The notes under the pieces: model-generated | Told to the model about the DNA's origin: nothing | Seen by the model: the letters and a program-made list of their open reading frames with translations, nothing else | Databases searched by the model: none | Assembly: GCA_019454045.1 (NCBI GenBank) | Contig: SKCR01035570.1 | Span: 124,001 to 188,000, forward strand | Direction: 5' to 3' | DNA length: 64,000 nt | From: Zanthoxylum bungeanum | Lineage: Eukaryota; Streptophyta; Magnoliopsida; Sapindales; Rutaceae | Made by a program: the position numbers and the translations under genes | Part shown: piece by piece, positions 1 through 10,100 of the stretch | Position numbering within the stretch: position 1 is the stretch's first letter | Layout: every line of letters starts with the position of its first letter

Positions 1-342
1 TTTAGCTTTGGCTATTGTACTAAACTCTATTTACTATTAATAACATTCCTTCAATTGAGGCTGGTACATCATATGATTGGATGAGATCATGGGTGCCAAC
101 CTAGTTGGGATAAAATGGCACTCACTGGCACTCTTTCCTTTAGTTTTCCCCTAGGGTTTAACAAATGAGGTTTTAACAAAGCCGGTACCTTATGGTCTTT
201 TCTATTCTATGGTTAGGCGTAGTTCTTCCTATTTAGCTTTGGCTATTGTACTAAACTCTATTTACTATTAATAACATTCCTTCAATTGAGGCTGGTACAT
301 CATATGATTGGATGAGATCATGGGTGCCAACCTAGTTGGGAT
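1..342. repeat. 231-bp-spaced direct duplication at the left edge
   Basis: The first 111 bases recur almost exactly at 232-342 (both begin TTTAGCTTTGGCTATTG and end GGTGCCAACCTAGTTGGGA), so a unit of about 231 bp is tandemly duplicated. The intervening 120 bases hold no ORF. The phrase ending CCTAGTTGGGAT resembles 3' tails of plant non-LTR elements, but this is only a resemblance from memory. It lies in the part of the AFG1-like gene after the last placed exon, so it is intronic or 3' flanking. Confidence 0.7.
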
Positions 343-885
343 TCAAGGTTTCATTTTGATGCTTTACTAGTCAGCGTAGAGATCATTTAAAAAAAGGGTT
401 CCAAACTGCAATCAAGAAGTCCATCCATTAGAATCCCAGTCTTCAGGAAAAGCTGTATAGCTAGGTGCCGGACTGCTGGTTTTCCCTTCGTGAACTATAA
501 CAGACGTGGATCAGCCTTATCTTTCTCATAAACAAAAGTGATGTGACTTAAACCAATCTTAATTTGTCTAGTATCCTTTTCTTTTCCTCCATTTCTTTCA
601 TTGATAATTTGTTATTTTTATCTTTAATTTTACTTCTCTTTGATTTCATTGTCCTCAGCTTCTTCTTGCTTGGAATACTGTTACATCAATGAGATTTACC
701 ATTACAACTGGGTGAAAATTTGCACCAGGAGTTTAACCTTTTTTAAGTGATTGAACAAGAATATGTACATTCATGCACAAACATACATGGTCAGAAACAA
801 AAATTAAACTTGTAAACATATTCTTGACAAAAGAAAAAGTTTGGATAAAAAGCCACATATACACACAGAAAGGCAAGTGCAATAC
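343..885. other. Intron of the AFG1-like gene after exon 10 (no exon seen)
   Basis: This stretch follows the GT donor of exon 10 (minus strand). I looked for the conserved continuation of the AFG1 family, the block after CGRP that normally carries a GAADY-like motif, and did not find it. The remaining C-terminal exons must lie left of position 1. Nothing else is recognised here. Confidence 0.6.
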
Positions 886-1153
886 CGGACGACCACATAG
901 ATACTCAAATGTGAAGCGTGCCACTCCATTACAGCTTTGAGGAACTTCCAACGTTCTATTAGGAATAAAAATATTATTTTAATTTTCAGATAGTAAATCT
1001 AGTAAATTTGAAAATCAAGTTTGAAAATTACCTCCCAAACATTACTGGGATGGTACTGGCTATGATTTTCCCTCCCAACTGATTTGTGACCTGACACCAC
1101 ATTTCCTCAAACTGTTTCAGAGCATTGTCATCCAATGGCCAGAAATAGTGAAC
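886..1153 (-). CDS. AFG1: AFG1-like ATPase, exons 9 and 10
   Basis: Exon 9 (1153-1032) starts after a TGCAG acceptor and reads VHYFWPLDDNALKQFEEMW..., ending two bases into an Arg codon. Exon 10 (955-886) completes that codon and reads TLEVPQSCNGVARF...CGRP before a GTATTG donor. Together they add 64 codons to the 376 of exons 1-8. The family similarity is strong and the junction phase matches exon 8, which ends at a codon boundary. Confidence 0.92.
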
Positions 1154-4100
1154 CTGCATGTGTATGCATGCAATTACATTTTCAACCACCATATAGACAC
1201 ACATGCTCAAACACACATATAATATAAGTGTGATCGATCCAACTGCATGAGCAGAATGAAGAAAATCATAATGCATTTGTGAAAACTTGATTGAAGGAAC
1301 AGAAGGTGACAATACAATTCGATAGTAAGGTGTGATGTTGTTAGAGGCAGACTCAAGAATGGGCCAGTTGAGGAAGTGCAGAACAATCAGAAAGGTCCAG
1401 CCCAAAGGCAAGAGAAGCCTCCATTCCAGAGGGTGTATGTGAGGAAAGGCAGAAAGCAGGGCACAACATCAGCTGTATAAAGGGGGCTGACGGTCTAGTT
1501 TGTTAGGAGTAATGATGAAAGCATGAGGGGTGAGATTATGTATATATGGGAGACGGTTATTCTTAGAGGGGGGCATCTTTTTGGTAAGAATGAAGTAAAG
1601 TTAGAGGGGGAGGAAATACACTCTTGTATGGCATAATGCCAGAGAGTCCCTTGTTTGTAAAGGCCGTGGGTGCCTGATTTTGTTACAGATAGTCGTTATT
1701 AATTCAACAGTACTATGATTATTGTTAAAAATAGGAAAATATCTTTAAGATTGCTAGAGATATGGTAATTGATTGTATGTAATTATGGGTAGATTTATCT
1801 TCCTTTTATAGAGAAGACTGAAGACTATATATGGCCAATTATTGTATAGTTTAAAACAAGAAAAATAAAAAGAGGGTTTCCTCAATTTCTTCATGGTATC
1901 AGTAGGTTGATCCTAGAGTTTCTTTTTACTTTTTCCGGCGACACTATTCCGGCATCACTTTTCACGGTACTGTTCACCGTCACTGTTCACCGTCACTGTT
2001 CACGCGCACTGTTCATTGTCACTGTTCACTGGTACTGTTCACGTGCACTGTTCATCGTCACTGTTCACTCTCCGGCGCCACTGTTCCCTGCCATGGCCGA
2101 CCCGAGCAGTAATCATCCTCCCCGCCCATCCGCTTTGGGTAAGTCTGGTGCTCCCATTCCTGTAATCTCTGGTAATTGTGTTCTTACATCTGAAAAATTA
2201 TTTGGCCCTCTAAATTATGTGTGTTGGGCTGCCTCTGTTGAACTCTGGTTTATGGGACAAGGATGTGAAGACCATTTGACTTCCAATGCTGAAGATATTC
2301 TTCCTGAAGAACGACCACTTTGGAAGAAAATAGATGCCCAGTTATGTAATTTACTTTGGCAGGCTATTGATCCAAAACTTCTGGTTATTTTTCGGCCTTA
2401 TAAGACCTGCTCCAAATTATGGGGCAAAGCTCGCTCTTTATACACTAATGATATTCAACGTTTCTATCTGTGGTATCTAACATGTTCAGTTTGCATCAGC
2501 GGGATATGGTATTTCTGAATACATTGGCAGAGTGGAATCCCTTAGAGAGGAGTTCAATTCTCTCCTCCCAATTACTTCGAATTTATCTGATCAGGAGCGC
2601 CAAGGGAACACTTCTTTATGGTCTTAACTCTTCTTGGGATACGGTCCGAACTTCAACCAGTCCGCGACCAAATATTAGCTAGTGCTACAATTCCCTCTCT
2701 GGAGAATGTCTTCTCTCGCCTTCTCCGTGTCTCTTCTTCAGCTATTGTTGACTCTCATCCAACCGAGTCTTCCATTTTGGCCGCTCACGGCCATTCCAGC
2801 GGCGGTCGAGGTAATCCTCGTCATCGGGGCGAGCGTCCGAAGTGTACCTACTGTCACAAGGTTGGCCATACTCGGGAGCGTTGTTATCAGCTCCATGGAA
2901 AACCACCACATCCTCCTAAGGCTAAGGTTGCTCAAGTTGATCTTTCCCCGTCCTCGGACTACTTCGACCAGCCCTCTCAAAATGTTACTCTGTCTGAAGC
3001 CGAATATGCAGCTTTCCTCCAGTATCAGGCCTCTCAGTCCTCGTCATCTGCTTCCGTTGCTCATACTGGTAATTATGTTGCCTGCATCACTCAGTCCTCC
3101 CCATTGGGCCCATGGGTCTTGGACTCTGGCGCCTCTGATCATATTTCTGGTAATCCAAAACTTTTGTATTCTTTAACTAGTTCTCATTCTCTTCCTATGG
3201 TTACTCTTGCTAATGGTTCTAAAACTATCGCTAAAGGAATTGGACAAGCCTCTCCTGTTCCTTCCTTACCTCTGAAATCTGTGCTTTATGTACCGGGTTG
3301 TCCTTTCAATCTTATTCTGTTAGTAAACTCACTCATGATCTGAATTGTTCTGTCACATTTCTTAATCATTCTGTTATTGTACAGGACCAGGGTACGGGAC
3401 GGACGATTGGTACAGGACGTGAGTCACAAGGCCTTTATCATCTCACGCAGTCATTGCCTGCTGTCGCTCGCTTGCACCTCCACTGATTCTGCTGATGTTC
3501 TCCACAACCGTTTGGGTCACCCCAGTCTCTCTAAGCTTCAGAAGCTAGTTCCGCAACTTTCTTCATTATCTTCACTTCCATGTGAGTCGTGTCAACTTGG
3601 GAAACATACTCGTGTACGATTTCCCAATCGAGTCAATAATCGGGCTGCGTCCCCTTTTGAGTTAGTTCATTCCGATGTTTGGGGTCCGTGTCGTGTCAAT
3701 TCTGTTATGGGATTTCGGTATTTTGTGACATTTATTGATGATTACTCTCGAAATACTTGGCTATTTTTAATGAAAGATCGCTCTGAGTTGTTTCCTATTT
3801 TTCGAAAATTTTGTACTGAAATCAAAACTCAATTGATGTTCCCATTCGTGTATTTCGTAGTGATAATGCTCGGGAGTATTTTTCTGCTCTTTTACCACCT
3901 TTATCTCATCTCAAGGTATTCTACATGAGTCATCTTGTGTCTATACACCCCAACAAAATGGTCTAGCTGAACGTAAAAACCGACATCTCATTGAGACGGC
4001 TCGTACCTTATTAATCCATAACCATATACCATTTCGTTTCTGGGGGGATGCAGTTCTTACTGCTTGCTATCATTCATTAATGTATGCCTTCTTCTGTTTT

Positions 4101-7100
4101 ACAAGACCAAATTCCCCACTCTATCTTATTTCCCAACCAACCTCTCTATTCGGTCCCTCTTCGCATATTTGGTTGTGTGTGTTTTGTCCATAATCTAACC
4201 CCGGGACAGGATAAACTTTCTGCTAAATCTACTAAATGCATCTTCTTAGGATATTCCCGACTTCAAAAAGGGTACCGATGTTATTCTCCAGCTAATAACC
4301 GCTACTTTATCTCTGCCGACGTCACATTCTTCGAGTCATCACCTTACTTCTCTCCTCATACCCCGACTCTTCCCGCCCCTTCTCCGGTACTACCTGTTCC
4401 ATTCTTTCATCCTACACTTGAGACTATGTCACCATCACGTCCTCTTCAGGTATATCACCGTCGTCCTCGATCTCTATCTTCCGCTGGCATTGACACTGCA
4501 GCCACTGACTCACAACCTGCTCCAGCTCCTGCCCGTACATTGGGCACATTGGACCTTCCTGGCCCAATTGCCACCAGTAAAGGTATTCGTTCCACTCGTA
4601 ATCCACATCCTATTTATACATTTCTCAGTTATCATCGTTTATCTGCTCCATATTTTGCTTTTGTCTCCACCTTGTCTTATGTTCCTCTTCCTAGAAATGT
4701 CCATGAGGCTTTGTCTGATCCAGGATGGAAACAAGCAATGATAGATGAAATGGCTGCTTTACACTCAAGTGGCACTTGGGATTTGGTTCCGTTACCCCCT
4801 GGGAAATCTACAGTTGGTTGTCGATGGGTTTATGCGGTGAAAGTTGGTCCTGATGGGCAGATTGATCGACTCAAGGCTCGCCTTGTTGCTAAAGGTTATA
4901 CCCAGATATTTGGTTTGGACTATGGTGACACTTTTTCTCCTGTAGCCAAAATTGCTTCCGTCCGTTTGTTTCTCTCCATGGCTGCTATGCGTCACTGGCC
5001 ACTCTATCAGTTGGACATCAAGAATGCATTCCTTCATGGAGACCTCCAAGAGGAAGTCTATATGGAGCAACCACCTGGTTTTGTTGCTCAGGGGGAGTAT
5101 GGTCTGGTTTGTCGGCTTCGTCGCTCTCTGTATGGTCTCAAACAGTCTCCTCGTGCTTGGTTTGGGAGATTCAGTACTGTCATTCAGAAATTTGGTATGA
5201 CTCGTAGCGAGGCAGACCACTCGGTTTTCTATCGCCATTCCAATGGCCAATGCATTTACTTGGTTGTATATGTGGATGATATAGTCATTACTGGAAGTGA
5301 CCAAGAGGGAATTCGACAGCTGAAAACACATTTATTTAATCATTTTCAGACTAAAGATTTGGGACTACTAAAGTACTTCCTTGGCATAGAAGTAGCTCAA
5401 TCTCATACTGGTATAGTCATCTCTCAGAGAAAATATGCTATAGACATTCTTCAAGAAACAGGCATGTTAGATTGTAAACCTGTTGACACGCCCATGGATC
5501 CAAATGTTAAACTTCTGCCAAAAGGGGGGAGCCATTGGAAAACCCTGAGGAGTACATGAAACTAGTTGGAGAGCCGCTAAAAGATCCTGGACGATATAGG
5601 CGGTTAGTTGGAAAGTTGAACTATCTTACAATTACTCGCCCAGATATCTCATTCGCAGTCAGTGTGCTTAGCCAATTCCTGCAAACTCCATGTGAAAGTC
5701 ATTGGGATGCTGTCATACGTATTCTTAAGTATATCAAGAAAGCGCCAGGACAAGGATTATTGTATGAAGATAAAGGCAATACTGAGATAGTTGGATATTC
5801 TGATGCAGATTATGCAGGCTCTCCGTCCGACAGGCGTTCTACTACAGGATATTGTTTTTAATTGGAGGCAACCTAGTATCCTGGAAAAGTAAGAAACAAA
5901 CAGTTGTTGCCAGGTCTAGTGCAGAAGCAGAATATCGAGCTATGGCCTTGGCAACATGTGAGTTAGTATGGTTAAAACAGTTGTTACAGGAATTAAAGTT
6001 TGGAGGTGGGACACAAATGAAGCTAATTTGTGACAACCAGGCAGCACTACATATAGCATCTAACCCTGTATTTCATGAAAGGACCAAGCACATAGAAGTC
6101 GATTGTCACTTTATCAGGGAGAAAATTTTATCTGGATGCATGGTCACTAGCTTCGTCAACTCTGAAGGACAATTAGCGGACATCCTTACTAAGTCTCTTC
6201 GTGGTCCTCGTATTGATTTTATTTGTAACAAGCTTGGTGCATATGATCTATATGCTCCAGCTTGAGGGGGAGTGTTAAAAATAGGAAAATATCTTTAAGA
6301 TTGCTAGAGATATGGTAATTGATTGTATGTAATTATGGGTAGGTTTATCTTCCTTTTATAGAGAAGACTGAAGACTATATATGGCCAATTATTGTATAGT
6401 TTAAAACAAGAAAAAAAAAAAGAGGGTTTCCTCAATTTCTTCAATTATATTTCTTATCTATTTGCAACTGCTTGTTCTTTCAATTTGTTTCTTATTCAGT
6501 ATCCGCCTTTGGGCATCTTGACATGACCCATCTTACACAGACACTTTGCATCCCCAATGTTGTCTAGGACATGAGCAGCAATGGGGAACATTTAAAGATG
6601 AGTTCTAGATACCTAAAACCAGATGTTCGGGTATGGTTCCACTTCCTAACACGCACACTCTTGTTGGCACCCACATCACTAATGTGACCAAGGAACGAAT
6701 GAGTCTACTGTATTCTCTGTTTGAAGGACATACCATTTGTTAGGATTGGTGCTCAGAGTGCCAATCTGGATCGTATTTATGTCCGATTCATAAATACGAG
6801 CAATTCATTTTTCCATAATATTACTTATTTAATGGCAGCACCTCTTGTCTTTTATACAAATCTAAATCTGATTTAGTGATACGTGTATATTAGACAAAGG
6901 CCCTAGGATTTACAACGTAGTGCGCAGTTACAACGTAGTTTGTAATTGACATTGAGAAGCGTTACTATAAGTTGTATATCCTTAAATAAAGTTCCTGGTC
7001 AAGATTTACTAACACGGGGTCGGTTAGTAAAATCCGCTGAGACCAATACATATCGTATATCGTGGCTTGGTCCGATGGTTTATCCCAATGAACCATGAGT

Positions 7101-10100
7101 CTCGGGAAACTCGTATAGACATGTAGGTGTTTATTTGATAAACACTGAACGACTCACTGAAGATTTCCTAATAGATGATACACCAACGTCAATAAGAATC
7201 TTCTCGAGTTGAGCGAGCATAGTGGTCCTTCGACTTGAGATACCACAGTGGGATATATGAGTTATCCTCCACACTTTGATGGCAGTCACGTCACCGATCT
7301 ATTTAGATCAGACCTCCGCCTATTCGTTGGGTGTGGACTGATGCTCATGATATCCAGTGTGTATCAAGATAGAATCCGTCAGTCCAGTGTACAGGGCATA
7401 GGCATCCTACACGTGTTTGCGATCTAGTAAATCCATGGCCGTGGTATAACTTCGGAAATCAGTTCCAAATGTTATTTAGAGATCGTAAATTTGAAAGTCG
7501 ACTATATTATACCGAAAGGATTTGACGTTCTTATCTATATCCCAGGTATGATATGGATAACCTGTGACGGAGGGATTATACGTATGCAATGACCTCGACT
7601 TGTATAGTTTAGCAAGATTATCTGTGGTCGTCATAATTTACGAGTGGGTAAATTATGGACATGAAATTGGATTTCGTGACGGATAAACCTAAACTTAGAG
7701 AGTCCCACAATATGAAATGTACTCGTTGAGCACTTAGGCAACGCGTTATGAATAATACAGATTATTCATAATACTTCATCGGATTAAATGAGTTAATTCG
7801 AATCGTTTAAACCGTTAAACGAAAACACATGCATAGGGGCATTTTTGGTCAATCGTAATTATTGTGTATTTATATTTGATACATAATTTGATTAGATACA
7901 CATTAATTAATTGTCAAATGAGATTTTGACACATGCCATTAATATATGTATTTGTTATTTAATGTAAATAAAAATACATATATATATTAATTATATTAAT
8001 TAATTATTTAGATATTTAATTGTTAAATATTTGAATAGTTAAATAATATCCATATTTCATAAATGTTATAAAATATGTTTAATTATTATTGGTGACACAT
8101 GGCATGATTTTATTAAACTTTATTTGTCCAAATATGATTTGTTAATATAAAGTCTAATGTAATTTGATTGGATCAAATTTTGTAATTGACAAAAATACCC
8201 CTTGTGAGTCGGTCATGTGGATTTTAAAGTGAATTTTTTTCATTTCCTTGTATGAAACTATGGCCGAAAACTTCAAGAAAAAAAAAAGGCTCTCAAATGA
8301 TTCTTGATGATTCAAGGAAAGAAATGAAGAAAATCAAGAAAAAAGCTAAGGAATTGAGAGGATTAAAGGTAATTCTACAAATCCCTAAGCTTAGAAATTT
8401 TGTTTCTTGTTTCTTGTTTCTTGATGATCTAGTGAGATCTAGGGTTTTCTTCTTTTCATAAATTTGGGGTTTTTGATTTTGGAGGATGGATTTGGAAGTG
8501 AAGTGCATGTGTGAAGTTGATTTGGATGGAATTAGTGTAATTATTCTCCAATTTAATCATTTGATGATATGTTGTCATTCTAGAGTGTTATGACCACTCT
8601 TGTAATGCCTAGAATTGTTCTTGGGTGGTTCATGTGTGGTGACTTTGGTTGGTGTTAAGATTAATTAGATTAATCTTGCTAAAATTGGATTTAAAGCATG
8701 TTAAATAGACTATTTTTGTGCTCACTGTTTTGACCTGAAAATCTGGAAATTTGGTGATGAAAGATATGTCATTTGAATGTATTGGATTTGTTTTGGGTAT
8801 TGGAACAATTGCCGGAAATTGTTTCGGAGTTGAAATAAGCGAAAACGGCGAAAAACGGCGTTACCGGGTGACTTTTGAGCCAACCGGGTGACGGCTGCCC
8901 AAACAGTGAATTTGTCACTGTTCGGGCAGCCCATGAACTGCCCTAATACTATTGGGGCTGACCTGGGCAGCCCTCATGTGTATTGGGTAGTAGGTTCGGT
9001 CAAAAACGTGTTTTATGCCATTTTGCGGAAAAACATTTTTGTAAAAGTTTCGCAACGTTTCTTAGTTATTTGTGTCGTTATTTGATACATGTTTAGGTGA
9101 AATATGAATGAATTATTCACATTGGATATTGAATAATTCATTCGGTAATTTAAAAAATTTTAAAATTACGATTTCGCCCAAACCGCGCTTCCGCACGCGC
9201 CATTGCCCAAAACCCCAACACCATTGACGTAGGTGGGTTGATATCCAGCAATATTGTTCGGGCAGCACACTCTGCACAAACTGGCGAGGTAGATTGATAT
9301 CCAGCAATATTGTTCGGGCAACACACTCTACACAAACTGGCCTTCTGTATTGCAGCTTAATCACAAATCTCTGCACACTGGCTAGGGTGCCCGTAGGCTT
9401 AATGGAAGAAACGATGCAGCCCACCACTGCATTATCCACACGAATTACACAGCAACTTCAAGCAGAGAGGCCAGCACCGGCCAGTTCCTCTTCAGCACCC
9501 GCAATGCCACAACAGACCCGCGCGGAGATCATCGCGCCCCGCTCCCTGACACAGAGCATAGAACGATTGGAATCTCGCATCGATTTCATTGCTCAACTAC
9601 TTCAACAAATGGCACGTCATCAGGGAATGAGTGACGATCAGATTCCTAGATATCCGGACTTTCCAGAGGACGGCAGCGAGGACGAAGACGGGGCTGAGGC
9701 TTGAATCACCACGGTTTTATTTTGCCCTTATCTTTATTTTGTTTTGTAACGCATTGAGGACAATGCTAGATTTAGGTTTGGGGGTGGGATTGCATGTTTA
9801 TTGTTTGCTCCGTTATGTTTCTTTCCTGCATGTTTTTTTTTTTGCATGTTATATTCATTAAAAAAAAAAAAAAAATGATGAGGTTATTTGTCTTAGTAAG
9901 AAGTTTTAGGAAATGATAAATGCTAATTTCACTTTTATCATATACTTTGAGCATAATATCTAGGTCAGACTCATATGCATTAGAAAATAGTTATGTAGCA
10001 GTAAGATAATAAGGAATTGACAAAGTGACTAGTTGAAATAATCGTTGGATGATGAATGACCGTTTGCCTGAATATCCGTTTCTGTCTGCATTTATTTATG

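Larger units (their letters stand above)
1723..6443 (+). mobile_element. Young Copia LTR retrotransposon with frameshifted ORFs
   Basis: Two 171-bp LTRs (1723-1893, 6273-6443) begin TGTTAAAAATAGG and end CTTCA. They differ at about two positions, which indicates a recent insertion. The 5-bp target duplication ATTAT flanks it (1718-1722, 6444-6448), and copy B of the surrounding repeat (12630-12941) is the empty site. The order gag, protease, integrase, RT, RNase H is that of Copia. The very short LTRs suggest an Ale- or Ivana-type lineage, but this is not settled. Reading frame changes occur at least five times, so no intact polyprotein is encoded here. Confidence 0.95.
6498..9704 (+). pseudogene. 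Putative plant transposon protein (PF20167-like), split by a solo LTR
   Basis: Before the insertion the reading frame shows VRVWFHFLTRT and THITNVTKERMSLLYS, with a frame change between them. After the insertion it resumes at 9221 and later reads GLLYCSLITNLCTLARVPVG, followed by a low-complexity Ala/Pro/Ser stretch, a short amphipathic helix IERLESRIDFIAQLLQQMA, and an acidic C-terminus ending at 9704. This fits the domain annotated in plants as putative transposon protein, carried near the 3' end of some Gypsy elements. A 56-bp tandem duplication (9241-9341) also breaks the frame. Its biochemical role is unknown to me. Confidence 0.62.

Noticed and set aside
1028..1411. 127-codon minus ORF including the AFG1 exon 9 sequence
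   Set aside because: Only 1153-1032 is exon. The rest is upstream intron read through the acceptor.
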